This document shows, piece by piece, positions 23,817-33,017 of a DNA stretch of 64,000 nucleotides. The notes beneath the pieces are model-generated. The model ran no database searches. It was not told where the DNA came from and worked only from the letters and a program-made list of their open reading frames with translations. This stretch comes from Paludibacter sp. (GTDB lineage Bacteria > Bacteroidota > Bacteroidia > Bacteroidales > Paludibacteraceae), in NCBI GenBank assembly GCA_019163375.1, contig JAFLKK010000007.1:283813-347812 (forward strand). The letters run 5' to 3'. How positions within the stretch are numbered: position 1 is the stretch's first letter; every line of letters begins with the position of its first letter. Position numbers and translations under genes: made by a program.

Positions 23817-26273
23817 CTATTCGCCACCCATATCCATATTCATTTCTCCCGTCCCGGCTTTTTTCTTCATGTCGGTTTGTTTTGGTTTCATGTTCCCAAA
23901 ATTATAACTTACCGAAAGTCCAATCATACGACGGTGAAAGTAAGATTCAGCCACTTGGTAAAATCCTGTTCCATGGGTTGTAGTCTTATCTTTGTTGAAG
24001 TTGAATATATCCATAGCCATTATGTTTACGCTTAATTTTCTATCAAAGAATGTCTTGCGTAGTCCCAGGTCTATTTTATATTCAGCACTTTCTTTCCCCT
24101 GAGCAATAAGCGTAGGCGATGAGTATTCGGCTGTAATTTGTCCCGACATAGTTTTACTAAGCATGAGGTTAGCCATCATGTTTGCACTCCACGAAAAAGT
24201 ACTTTGCCCGGGTATGGTTGTGGAGATAGCTGTATTATATGGGTTTACATACACCGAAGAGTTGATTTTGCTATGGTATAAATTTACCGATGACGTAAGA
24301 TTAAGTATTGTAAATAGTTGATTTTTAGCCACAAGTTCTAATCCCGAATTTTGTCTCTTCGCTATGTTCATGTACGTATTCTCCATTGTTCCGGCATTGA
24401 GAAAGCGCACATTCTCAATAACATTGTCGGTGATACGGTAATATGCAGACGCCGAAAGCGAATGACTTTGCCATGATTTCAGATAATTCAGCTCCAAAGC
24501 CGATGAGTATTCCGGCAGTAGATTCGGATTACCGTACGAAATACTTGTAGAATCCGAATAATCTCGAAATGGACTAATCTGTCGGCCACGCGGACGATTT
24601 ACCCTGCGGGTGTAATTTAGCTGAATTTCGTCCGACTTTGATAATGTATACGACAAATACATGCTCGGAAACAATTGAAGGGTTGGCTTTGGATCAATGG
24701 TTTGTGCTCCCGTAGCCGTTGTGTTTGTAAATGTTTTATCCAGGTATTCAGCACGCAAGCCCCCCTGTACACTGAATTTTTCCAAAAATCTATCTCCATA
24801 GGTCAAATATGCAGCATGAATCATCTCGTTGTAATCAAACTTATTCTGATATTCGGGTAGACTTACATTTGTTTGTGTATAATTGCCCGTAGCGTCGCTC
24901 AACCTGTCGCTGACCGTACTTTGCCATCCGGCTTCAAAACGACTTGTTTCGGAGAACTTGTTAGTATAATCAGCTTTGAATGCAAATTCCTTATTGTTAT
25001 TGTCGGAACTTTGTGTTTTATCATTTTGGGGCGTAGGCAAATCGGATTGTTGGTAACGATTGTCACCGCCGCGATTGTGAGCTGAATAAGACAAGCTCGT
25101 CATTAAATTGTGGTTGCCTTTGCTGTCGAAATCATGACGATAATCCAAATTCACATTTACACTTGGACGAGTTCCGGTTCCTGTGTTAGCTTGAGAGTAA
25201 TCACGTATAATTTGTTTGCTGATTAAGTCTGTTTTCAGATAGCTCAATGTACTGTTTGATTTTCCACTACCTGCCATGCCAAACCCTCCAATACTAATGG
25301 TATTTTTATTATCTAAATGATAATCGATGCCCGTTCGCATAAAAAGTCCTGAGAATGAATTCCGCATCACATTGTTTTGGGTCAATAGAGTATCAGCAAG
25401 CGTTGGCGAAGCATTGTTATAACGTGTGCTGTTACCGCCACCTTTAAAATTCATTGCACGATAACCAATGTTCAGGTAGGCATCTATTTTGCCGCTATTA
25501 AAATTAATATTAGTTCCAAACGACTGTCCTAATTTCCCTCCGGTTGGATACATTAGTCCTGCCGAAACACTACCGTAATAACCGGCTTTTCGGTTTTTTT
25601 TCATCACCAGATTGATAATTCCCGCAGTGCCTTCAGGATTGAACTTTGCCGAAGGATTGGTCATTATCTCGATAGATTCGATACTTTCTGCCGGCATTTG
25701 TTGTAAAACCTGCGCGCGATTATCGGCTGTAAGTCCTGATGGTTTACCATTTATCCACACTTCAACATTAGCATCTTTCCGAAGCGAAACATTTCCTTCA
25801 TTATCTACCTTCACAGATGGTATGTTTTTTAAAACGTCTGATGCTGAACCTCCTGCTGCAGAAATATTTTTATCGACACTGAACACTTTCTTATCGATAT
25901 CAAAACGCATTTGCGATCCTTGCCCTATAACTTCTACTGCAGCCAGATTCTTTGCATTTCCTTCAAGTGATATAGTTCCCAGATTAAGCGGCTTTTCTAA
26001 AACTTCCAATTCCTGATTGTGCGTATTGTAGCCCACATAGCTTATGCGGAGAGAATATTTCCCATTGTTTACTGTTGGTAATGTGAAGTCGCCACTTGCA
26101 TTTGATACAACGCTGGCAACCGGAATGCTATTCCCTGGTTTAAATACAGTTATGTTCACAAAATCGAGTGGAGATTGAGTGCCGGCATCTATTACTTTGC
26201 CTTTTATGCTGACGGCTCCAAATGCCTGAAAGGAAAATGCAATGAAAAAGACGAAATAGAGAATTTTTTTCAT
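23817..26273 (-). CDS. Outer-membrane beta-barrel family protein (TonB receptor-like)
   Basis: This 818-residue protein has a signal peptide (LYFVFFIAFSFQAFGA) and then a carboxypeptidase-regulatory-like domain (about 20-105: SIKGKVIDAGTQSPLDFVNITV ...). A plug domain follows (about 110-225, with ASDVLKNIPSVKVDNEGNVSLR and WINGKPSG), then a long barrel to the C-terminus. This is the layout of Bacteroidota 'outer membrane beta-barrel family' proteins related to TonB-dependent receptors. No SusD partner is nearby, and the tail ends in a Met/Gly/Lys-rich stretch (KPKQTDMKKKAGTGEM) instead of a terminal aromatic. The substrate cannot be told. Confidence 0.88.
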   Translation of the reverse strand: MKKILYFVFFIAFSFQAFGAVSIKGKVIDAGTQSPLDFVNITVFKPGNSIPVASVVSNASGDFTLPTVNNGKYSLRISYVGYNTHNQELEVLEKPLNLGTISLEGNAKNLAAVEVIGQGSQMRFDIDKKVFSVDKNISAAGGSASDVLKNIPSVKVDNEGNVSLRKDANVEVWINGKPSGLTADNRAQVLQQMPAESIESIEIMTNPSAKFNPEGTAGIINLVMKKNRKAGYYGSVSAGLMYPTGGKLGQSFGTNINFNSGKIDAYLNIGYRAMNFKGGGNSTRYNNASPTLADTLLTQNNVMRNSFSGLFMRTGIDYHLDNKNTISIGGFGMAGSGKSNSTLSYLKTDLISKQIIRDYSQANTGTGTRPSVNVNLDYRHDFDSKGNHNLMTSLSYSAHNRGGDNRYQQSDLPTPQNDKTQSSDNNNKEFAFKADYTNKFSETSRFEAGWQSTVSDRLSDATGNYTQTNVSLPEYQNKFDYNEMIHAAYLTYGDRFLEKFSVQGGLRAEYLDKTFTNTTATGAQTIDPKPTLQLFPSMYLSYTLSKSDEIQLNYTRRVNRPRGRQISPFRDYSDSTSISYGNPNLLPEYSSALELNYLKSWQSHSLSASAYYRITDNVIENVRFLNAGTMENTYMNIAKRQNSGLELVAKNQLFTILNLTSSVNLYHSKINSSVYVNPYNTAISTTIPGQSTFSWSANMMANLMLSKTMSGQITAEYSSPTLIAQGKESAEYKIDLGLRKTFFDRKLSVNIMAMDIFNFNKDKTTTHGTGFYQVAESYFHRRMIGLSVSYNFGNMKPKQTDMKKKAGTGEMNMDMGGE

Positions 26274-26374
26274 GATGAGATATTGACTTTTACAATTTTA
26301 TGTTTGCGTTTTTTTATAACGCTGGTTTGACTTTAAAAGTTGGCGGAGGTTTAATTTGATTAGAAACATTAATG

Positions 26375-26408
26375 AAAAAAGGCGTTCAATGCTTTGAACG
26401 CCTTTTTT
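26375..26408 (-). terminator. Intrinsic terminator after pyk
   Basis: A perfect 15-bp stem AAAAAAGGCGTTCAA / TTGAACGCCTTTTTT with a 4-base loop. T-runs on both sides make it bidirectional, but it lies directly downstream of pyk on the minus strand. Confidence 0.85.
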
Positions 26409-26428
26409 AATATGATAATCCTGTGGGA

Positions 26429-27871
26429 TCAAAAATTTGGGAGAAGGTATTTTTCACGTGATTTGAAAATATTACTTACCTTGTTTACTTCAAGGAAAGT
26501 AGTTCCAAGTCCCATGCCGTAGCTTCCGCTCAGGTAACAAACTGAATCTGCTTCAGTAATCCAACCTTTTTGAATCAAATCTTTCAATGCAGTAAGGAAA
26601 TATTGTTGTACATTATCGCCTTCTGGTTGATAGATAGGGAATACACCGTAAGAAAGAGCCAATTGACGAACCATACGCTCGTGATAGCAAATAGACCAAA
26701 TCGGAGCAAAACCACGGTAAGCGGCCAAATAACGAGTCGTACGACCGGTATAAGTATCTGTAATAATTGCTTTTGTGCCTAATTTAGTACAAGTTTCTAC
26801 AGCAGCATTCGAAAGGAATGAAGTCAAGTCATTTGTATCGATATCAATTGGAATATCGTTTTCTGCCATTTTAGTTTTTTCCGCTTCCTTGGCAATAGTA
26901 GCCATTGTGCGTACAGCCTCTACAGGATATTTACCGTAAGCAGTTTCGCCACTTAACATTAAAGCATCTGTGCGATAATAAATTGCGTTAGCGATATCTG
27001 TAACCTCAGCACGTGTAGGACGTGGATTCTTGATCATGGTATGAAGCATTTGTGTTGCTACGATTACCGGTTTTTTAGCTTGCACACATTTGCGAATCAA
27101 ACGACGTTGGATGCCTGGAATTTTTTCCTGAGCAACTTCAATACCTAAGTCACCACGGGCAATCATAACACCGTAAGTATGTTCAAGAATTTCATCTATG
27201 TTGTCAACACCTTCTTGGTTCTCAATTTTAGAGATAATTTTGATGTCGCTGTTATGTTCGTCAAGAATTTTTTGAATTTCGATAACATCTTGTTTATTAC
27301 GCACAAAAGAGTGAGCAATAAAGTCAAGATCCATTTCAATAGCCAATAGGATATTTGTACGGTCTTTTTCGGTAAGTGAAGGCAGATTGATACGCACACC
27401 CGGGATGTTCACACTTTTGCGGCTTCCTAAATTACCATTGTTTTGTACGGTACAAACCAAATGATCTGCTTCTTTAGAGTCGACGCGAAGATCAATTTCA
27501 CCATCATCGAAAAGAATGCTGTCGCCAATATTCAAGTCGCGTACAAAGTGTTCGTAGTTTACAGCAATACATTCCTTAGTAGAAATCAAATCCGGATTTC
27601 CGGTTACTTTAACGATATCGCCTGTTTCAAGGTCGATAGAATCGTTTTCGACTTTAGTTGTGCGAATTTCAGGTCCTTTTGTATCCATTAGGATGGCAAG
27701 GTTTTTACTAACCGCACGTGTGTTGTTAACGATTCTTTCGAATCCTTCGCGTTGTAAGTGAGCCGAGTTCATACGAACTACGTTAATACCCTCGTTATAC
27801 AATTCACGGATAAAATCCACTTCGCAGCGAAGGTCGCTAATCGTTGCGACAATTTTTGTTGACTTAGACAT
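26429..27871 (-). CDS. pyk: Pyruvate kinase
   Basis: This glycolytic enzyme converts phosphoenolpyruvate and ADP to pyruvate and ATP. The 480-residue product has the family barrel: TKIVATISDLRCEVDFI at the N-terminus, VVRMNSAHL near residue 32, LMDTKGPEIRT near residue 61, the signature IISKIENQEGVDN near residue 210, and MIARGDLGIEVA near residue 236. The C-terminal domain (SGSYGMGLGTT) is present. aroQ ends 87 bases upstream on the same strand, so a SemiSWEET-aroQ-pyk transcript is possible. The N-terminus is slightly unusual (SDLRCEVDFI in place of the common G-P-x-S). Confidence 0.96.
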   Translation of the reverse strand: MSKSTKIVATISDLRCEVDFIRELYNEGINVVRMNSAHLQREGFERIVNNTRAVSKNLAILMDTKGPEIRTTKVENDSIDLETGDIVKVTGNPDLISTKECIAVNYEHFVRDLNIGDSILFDDGEIDLRVDSKEADHLVCTVQNNGNLGSRKSVNIPGVRINLPSLTEKDRTNILLAIEMDLDFIAHSFVRNKQDVIEIQKILDEHNSDIKIISKIENQEGVDNIDEILEHTYGVMIARGDLGIEVAQEKIPGIQRRLIRKCVQAKKPVIVATQMLHTMIKNPRPTRAEVTDIANAIYYRTDALMLSGETAYGKYPVEAVRTMATIAKEAEKTKMAENDIPIDIDTNDLTSFLSNAAVETCTKLGTKAIITDTYTGRTTRYLAAYRGFAPIWSICYHERMVRQLALSYGVFPIYQPEGDNVQQYFLTALKDLIQKGWITEADSVCYLSGSYGMGLGTTFLEVNKVSNIFKSREKYLLPNF

Positions 27872-27958
27872 ACAATCTTTTTTTTGTTATTATTCCATTC
27901 CAACTAAAAACACATTGGAATAAGAATGGTTTATAAAACAGCTATTTAATACTATTAT

Positions 27959-28384
27959 TTAATCAAAATGTAAAATGGCATCGATGCCTAAACGATATGA
28001 ATCCATTCCGAAACCAACTATACATCCTTTGCAAGCATCAGACAGATAAGAGTGATGGCGGTATGCCTCCCGTTTAAATACATTTGAAATGTGAACTTCC
28101 AGCACCGGTACAGTGATAGACCTAATGGCATCGGCAATGGCAATGGAAGTGTGTGTATAAGCTCCGGCGTTGAGCACAATCCCGTCGTACGAAAAACCGA
28201 CTTCGTGGAGCTTGTCTATTAGTTCGCCCTCAATGTTCGACTGATAATAATCCAATTGCAAATCGGAAAACTGATTCTTCAGTTCCTGCAAATAGGCTTC
28301 GAAAGTTTGATTACCATATACTGTTGGTTCGCGTTTACCTAGCAAGTTGAGGTTCGGTCCGTTGATAATCTGAATGCGTTTCAT
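27959..28384 (-). CDS. aroQ: 3-dehydroquinate dehydratase, type II
   Basis: This shikimate-pathway enzyme dehydrates 3-dehydroquinate to 3-dehydroshikimate. The 141-residue product has the type II signature IINGPNLNLLGKREP at the N-terminus, followed by the active-site Tyr in VYGNQTF. The other family motifs are GIVLNAGAYTHTSIAIADA and VLEVHISNVFKREAYRH. Its ATG overlaps the stop of the SemiSWEET gene by four bases (ATGA), which suggests translational coupling. The gene is a usual neighbour of pyk in this group. Confidence 0.96.
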   Translation of the reverse strand: MKRIQIINGPNLNLLGKREPTVYGNQTFEAYLQELKNQFSDLQLDYYQSNIEGELIDKLHEVGFSYDGIVLNAGAYTHTSIAIADAIRSITVPVLEVHISNVFKREAYRHHSYLSDACKGCIVGFGMDSYRLGIDAILHFD

Positions 28385-28662
28385 TGAATATTTTTTTTTA
28401 ATCTGTTCAAATTTCTAATGGTAATAAAAAGAATATATACCGAGGGAATTAAACAAACAAAATTGGCTAAAATCATTGGTAAATCGGGAATTAGTACGCC
28501 GTACATAAACCAAAAGAAGATTCCCAATGTCATAATTATGTACATTCCCAGAGAAATGCTGCTTGTCTCGCCCGTTCTGATAACCTTGTAAGCTTGCGGA
28601 AACTGAGCAATAGCGGTGCAGAAGCCTGCTAAATATCCAACAAAGACAATATCGAACGCCAT
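28381..28662 (-). CDS. SemiSWEET family sugar transporter
   Basis: With the start at 28662 (MAFDIVFVGYLAGFC) the product is 93 residues with three membrane helices, the normal size for bacterial SemiSWEETs, which dimerise and pass small sugars across the inner membrane. The N-terminal helix contains the conserved AQFPQAYKVIRTGE (Pro-Gln motif). Helix two reads SSISLGMYIIMTLGIFFWFMYGVL, and helix three ILANFVCLIPSVYILFITI. The frame is open for 44 more codons, but a -33/-7 pair lies inside them, so they are not translated. It overlaps aroQ by four bases. The sugar is unknown. Confidence 0.85.
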   Translation of the reverse strand: MAFDIVFVGYLAGFCTAIAQFPQAYKVIRTGETSSISLGMYIIMTLGIFFWFMYGVLIPDLPMILANFVCLIPSVYILFITIRNLNRLKKNIQ

Positions 28663-28676
28663 AAAAATAATTTTTG

Positions 28677-28707
28677 CAAAAGTAGTAAAAAAAAGCGACG
28701 AGTGAAA
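28677..28707 (-). promoter_or_regulatory. Promoter of the SemiSWEET-aroQ genes
   Basis: On the minus strand, TTTC (28707-28704), a 19-base spacer and TACTTTTG (28684-28677). The predicted transcript would start only about 8 bases before the ATG at 28662, so the leader is very short. Confidence 0.6.
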
Positions 28708-28912
28708 GAGCTTGGCAGTTAATTTACAGGGCTTAATACATTTAAATTGGTATACCAATTCCACTCCTATTGACCGTTCCATGTCACTATCCATTTACTC
28801 TAAAAAAATATTTACAAACAATATGAGTTTACTCAAAGTCAAATAGCTATAATTATCGTAATTTTACGGCGAAAACAATTTAAACATTCTGATACAGCTA
28901 AATTTATTTGAA

Positions 28913-29509
28913 ATGAATCTTATACAATTCCCACTACAACTGACTTTTAATATTGGAACATTTAGCAATGATTTTGTGGCTAAAGACACCAATGGAAGCA
29001 CAATAGCCTATGTGCGAGAAAAAATGCTGAAACTTATTGATGAGGTGCAGGTTTTTGCCGATGAAAGCCGCTCGCAGCAAAACTACACCATAAAAGCTAA
29101 TCAATGGCTGGATTTTTCGGCTTCTTACAAATTTACGGATTATAATGGTTTAGAAATTGGAAGTATAGCCAGAAAAGGCTGGGCATCGCTATGGAAAGCA
29201 AACTATGAAATTTTTGACGAACAACAACAAAAAGATTTGTTTGTAAAAGAAGAGAATCCATTGGCAAAAGTTTTTGATAGTTTACTAGGCGAGGTGCCGG
29301 TTTTAGGGATGTTGACCGGTTATTTTTTTCACCCTGCTTATAGTGTATCGCGCCCCGATGGAACTGTAGTGGCGCGGCTTATCAAGGAACCATCACTTTT
29401 TGGTCGAAAATTCACAATTGAGAAACTCAATAATTTCGAAAAAGGCGAAGAGCAGCGAATACTCCTTGGTTTAATGATGATGATTTTATTGGAACGACGA
29501 AGAGGCTGA
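28913..29509 (+). CDS. LURP-one/scramblase-like family protein
   Basis: This 198-residue protein has the single-domain layout of the LURP-one-related (Tubby-like C-terminal/phospholipid scramblase-like) family. It opens with PLQLTFNIGTFSNDFVAKDTNG, then YVREKMLKLIDEVQVFAD, both typical twisted-barrel strands of the family, and later GSIARKGWASLWKANYEIFD. The C-terminal part has a Gly/Phe-rich stretch (MLTGYFFHPAYSV) and a final hydrophobic segment (LLGLMMMILLE) that could touch membrane. There is no signal peptide. The role of bacterial members is not known. It stands alone, 61 bases before the S9 peptidase. Confidence 0.7.
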   Translation: MNLIQFPLQLTFNIGTFSNDFVAKDTNGSTIAYVREKMLKLIDEVQVFADESRSQQNYTIKANQWLDFSASYKFTDYNGLEIGSIARKGWASLWKANYEIFDEQQQKDLFVKEENPLAKVFDSLLGEVPVLGMLTGYFFHPAYSVSRPDGTVVARLIKEPSLFGRKFTIEKLNNFEKGEEQRILLGLMMMILLERRRG

Positions 29510-29570
29510 TAAAAAAGCTTAGCATAGTTATTGACAAAAAAGTTGCAATTTGTTTTAAATGGATGCAAAA

Positions 29571-31988
29571 ATGAAAACATTTACCTCAACCCTTTTACTT
29601 ATCCTTTCAGGATTAACCACTATGGCTCAAGACAATTTAAGCTATCAAACACCCCCGCCAAGCATAATGCAACTGGCCGATTACGAACGCTCGCCATCAG
29701 TGGCAATGGACACAAAAAAGGAATATATGCTTCTGAGCTACAGGAGCACCTATAAAACCTTGGACGATCTTAATCAGCAGGAAATTAGCATTGGCGGTTT
29801 ACGCATCAATCCGGTGACCAACATTGCCACTTCCACTACCTACATCAATAATTTAAAAGTATGCAAATTGATGGATATTGAGCCAATACAGGTAAAAAAC
29901 TTACCGGCGAATCCACGCATAGCCTATGTAAGTTGGTCGCCCGATGAAACAAAAATTGCATTCACACATACTTCAGCAAAAGGCGTTGAACTCTGGCTGC
30001 TTGATATAGCCACGGCACAAGCACAGCGGCTTACGGAACCGGTAGTAAACGCAAATTTAGGCAGTCCGTTGAATTGGTATCGCGACAGCAAACATATATT
30101 GGTTAGATTATTGCCTAAAAACAGACCCAACTTACATGATGCCAAAAAGGATTTACCTACAGGTCCGGTTGTATCAATCAGCGATGGTTCGAAGGCTCAA
30201 AACAGAACCTATCCCGACTTATTGAAGAATTCAACTGATGAGGCCAATTTTGTTACGCTTACTACGTCGGAACTACACAAGATATCATTAAGTGGCAATG
30301 ACGAACTTTTTATGGGTGAAGATATGTATGCGGGAGAGAATATATCGCCCGATGGCAGATATATTCTTGTTACTACACTCCACAAGCCGTTTTCGTATGT
30401 GGTTCCATTAAACCGGTTTCCACAATTGAGCATTGTCTACTCCATAGATGGACCAAAAGTAAAAACGGTAAATGAGGTTCCCCTTTCAGAAGTATTGCCC
30501 AAGGGTTTTATGGCAGTGCGAAAGGGGAAGCGTGATATGAACTGGCGCTCGGATGTTCCATCGACTCTTTATTATGCTGAGGCTCTCGATGGTGGCGACC
30601 CGCAAGTAAAAGTGAAACACCGCGATGCCCTTTTTCAATGGGAGGCTCCGTTTACAAAACCGGCAGTATTATTTACCAAAACTATTTCCCGGTTTTCGCA
30701 TATCCTCTGGGGCAATGCTTCGGTAGCAATTATGCAGGATGAGTGGTATGATACCCGCAATGAAAAAACGTATCTGATTCAGCCATCGACAGTGAATGAA
30801 GAACCGAAAGTGGTTAATGATCGGAATTTTCAGGATGTACATTCTGATCCGGGTCATTTTGAACTGCGAAAGAATGAGTTTGGAAAATATGTTCTGGCAG
30901 TAGAAAACAATAGTTTATATCGGATTGGTGATGGGTTTACGCCTAAAGGTCAGTTTCCATTTATTGATGAACTGAATTTGAACACACTAAAATCAAAACG
31001 ACTTTACCAATCGGCATATACCGATAAGATTGAGGAGATCTATTCGATAGAAGACTTTAAAAAAGGAGAAGTATTGGTACGTATTCAATCGCCAAACGAA
31101 TACCCGAACTATTATTTCCGCTATATCAATGCAAAAAACAAGTTGACTCAGCTTACGCACTTCCCTAATCCGTTTAAAAGCATCAAAAATGTATATAAGG
31201 AATTAATTAAGTACAAGCGTGCCGATGGTGTAGAGTTAACCGGAACGTTGTATTTGCCTGCCGGGTATGATCGTGTAAAAAAAGAGAAGTTACCACTTTT
31301 AATATGGGCCTATCCCGCCGAATACAAAGATAAAAACAGCGCCGGCCAAAGTACCAGCAATCCTAATGAATTCACTTTCCCAAATTATGGTTCGTTCGTA
31401 TATTGGGTAACGCGGGGCTATGCAGTACTGGATGATGCGGCATTCCCTATTGTTGGCGAAGGAAAAACAGAACCTAATGATAACTTCAGGGAACAATTAA
31501 TTGCGAATGCCAAAGCTGCTATCGATGCGGTAGATACGCTAGGTTATATCAACAGAAAAAAAGTGGCTATCGGGGGACATTCATACGGTGCATTTATGAC
31601 AGCCAACTTACTCACTCATTGTAATTTATTCGCATGTGGAATTGCCAGAAGCGGAGCTTATAATCGTACATTGACACCTTTCGGTTTTCAGAGCGAACAG
31701 AGAAACTATTGGGACACTCCAAAGGTGTACAATGATATGTCGCCATTTATGAATGCTGATAAAATGAAAACTCCCTTGTTACTGGTTCATGGCGAAGCGG
31801 ATAATAACCCGGGCACATTTACCTTGCAGACCGAACGTTATTTTCAAGCTTTGAAGGGACTAGGTGCACCTGCACGAATGGTTATTCTGCCCAAAGAATC
31901 GCATGGTTATGTGGCTCGTGAGAATATACTGCATTTACTCTGGGAGCAAGACCGGTTTTTGGAAAAATATTTGAAAGGAAATGAATGA
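29571..31988 (+). CDS. S9 family serine peptidase (prolyl-oligopeptidase type)
   Basis: I use the ATG at 29571 (MKTFTSTLLLILSGLTTMAQ), which gives a signal peptide and 805 residues; the frame opens four codons earlier. A beta-propeller region (about 30-560) is followed by an alpha/beta-hydrolase domain (about 570-800). The catalytic triad is visible: Ser671 in GGHSYGAF, Asp744 in HGEADNN and His778 in KESHGY. The length and the E-x-x-N-P-N-E region resemble the glutamyl-peptidase-like branch of S9, but substrate preference cannot be told. It is predicted to act in the periplasm. It ends at a strong bidirectional terminator. Confidence 0.92.
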   Translation: MKTFTSTLLLILSGLTTMAQDNLSYQTPPPSIMQLADYERSPSVAMDTKKEYMLLSYRSTYKTLDDLNQQEISIGGLRINPVTNIATSTTYINNLKVCKLMDIEPIQVKNLPANPRIAYVSWSPDETKIAFTHTSAKGVELWLLDIATAQAQRLTEPVVNANLGSPLNWYRDSKHILVRLLPKNRPNLHDAKKDLPTGPVVSISDGSKAQNRTYPDLLKNSTDEANFVTLTTSELHKISLSGNDELFMGEDMYAGENISPDGRYILVTTLHKPFSYVVPLNRFPQLSIVYSIDGPKVKTVNEVPLSEVLPKGFMAVRKGKRDMNWRSDVPSTLYYAEALDGGDPQVKVKHRDALFQWEAPFTKPAVLFTKTISRFSHILWGNASVAIMQDEWYDTRNEKTYLIQPSTVNEEPKVVNDRNFQDVHSDPGHFELRKNEFGKYVLAVENNSLYRIGDGFTPKGQFPFIDELNLNTLKSKRLYQSAYTDKIEEIYSIEDFKKGEVLVRIQSPNEYPNYYFRYINAKNKLTQLTHFPNPFKSIKNVYKELIKYKRADGVELTGTLYLPAGYDRVKKEKLPLLIWAYPAEYKDKNSAGQSTSNPNEFTFPNYGSFVYWVTRGYAVLDDAAFPIVGEGKTEPNDNFREQLIANAKAAIDAVDTLGYINRKKVAIGGHSYGAFMTANLLTHCNLFACGIARSGAYNRTLTPFGFQSEQRNYWDTPKVYNDMSPFMNADKMKTPLLLVHGEADNNPGTFTLQTERYFQALKGLGAPARMVILPKESHGYVARENILHLLWEQDRFLEKYLKGNE

Positions 31989-32019
31989 TGCGATGATGTG
32001 GTGGATTTATTAATCAAAA

Positions 32020-32063
32020 AAACGTTCGGATAAACACTGTTTTCGTGTTATGCCCGAACGTTT
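32020..32063. terminator. Bidirectional terminator between convergent genes
   Basis: AAACGTTCGG (32020-32029) pairs with CCGAACGTTT (32054-32063), and inner bases also pair. A T-run follows on the plus strand (CTATTTTTTTGG) and on the minus strand (TTTTTGATTAA). The stop codon of the convergent gene (32048-32050) lies inside the hairpin. Confidence 0.8.
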
Positions 32064-32728
32064 CTATTTTTTTGGTAGAATAAATTGAAATAACCAAAGG
32101 TTAATCGTTGTTTCATTTTTGCAGCTGATTTCCATAGAGAGTAAATACCGGTGAGAAATAAAAGGAAAAGTAAACCATCGCCTACAGGTATTGAATTATG
32201 TGGGTTCTTGCCACCCGGGTCTCTTGCTCCGTGTGAATTTGCTCCACCGGCAGCCTGACGAGTTGCGTTAGAGCTTAGCGAACCATCTGTAGTCAACGAA
32301 CTTGTTGTAGTCCCGGATGCATCTTTTGCAGCACCTTCCTCGTTACTCGAATTCAAAGCCAAAACCGCTACGCCCGAATTTGATTCTCCCGTCCCGCCGG
32401 ACTTACTTGAAAAACCACTACCACCCGAACCATTGGTATATTGTGATTTGCTGCTTTCATTGGATGGTTCTATACTGGAAGCTGAATAAGATGCGTTATC
32501 GGGAGAGTATTCAGGTATGGATATATCTGTTTGATCATATTGAGCATAGGTGGTTTGAGTAGGAGCGTTTAGAATTTCTTCGTCAAAATCAACCCCTTGA
32601 CTCACTGCAAAATAATTATCGGGTTGAGACGAAGAGTCTATCGTTTTGATTGCGCTGTAGGCAATGAAGAGAAACAGAGCTACTCCCGATAATAAGGAAA
32701 ATAATATGCTTGCATTTGATCTGTCCAT
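32048..32728 (-). CDS. Ser/Gly-rich membrane-anchored protein of unknown function
   Basis: This 226-residue protein has an N-terminal membrane helix (about residues 8-27) and a long low-complexity region rich in Ser, Gly, Asn and Thr (about 75-170). Near the C-terminus comes GGKNPHNSIPVGDGLLF, then a hydrophobic stretch (LLFLTGIYSLWKSA) and a basic tail. The C-terminal form P-V-G-D-G-L followed by a membrane helix and Lys/Arg is, as I recall, shared by many Bacteroidota surface or secreted proteins and may be a sorting or anchoring signal. No enzymatic domain is visible. Confidence 0.6.
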   Translation of the reverse strand: MDRSNASILFSLLSGVALFLFIAYSAIKTIDSSSQPDNYFAVSQGVDFDEEILNAPTQTTYAQYDQTDISIPEYSPDNASYSASSIEPSNESSKSQYTNGSGGSGFSSKSGGTGESNSGVAVLALNSSNEEGAAKDASGTTTSSLTTDGSLSSNATRQAAGGANSHGARDPGGKNPHNSIPVGDGLLFLLFLTGIYSLWKSAAKMKQRLTFGYFNLFYQKNRNVRA

Positions 32729-32848
32729 TTTGGTGCGTATTATTCATTAGTCTCCTTTTTACTATATCATTTATTCAATTTTTAGCTATTCATTATTTAA
32801 ATAACAATTCATTTATATCCTATTATTTTGATTAATTGAATTGGATTC

Positions 32849-32892
32849 TATTAAACCGCAGTCGGTATCATTTCACAAACCGCGGTTTAATA
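32849..32892. repeat. AAACCGC palindrome and inverted repeat
   Basis: A perfect 12-bp palindrome AAACCGCGGTTT (32877-32888) shares its right arm with an 11-bp inverted repeat (TATTAAACCGC at 32849-32859 and GCGGTTTAATA at 32882-32892). It is a plausible regulatory site upstream of the gene at 32728; the forward open frame across it (32841-33035) looks non-coding. Confidence 0.4.
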
Positions 32893-33017
32893 AAACCAAT
32901 CAAAACCTTTATCTCACTTTTTCCAATCTCTTGTTTCAGAGAGAATCTATTAAATCAATCTATTCAAAAACACAACCATACCTAAAAAACTATTTCAATA
33001 TCAGTATTGCCTGTAAA

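Noticed and set aside
28663-28794. 44-codon N-terminal extension of the SemiSWEET protein
   Set aside because: A promoter pair lies inside it and the family length is met without it.
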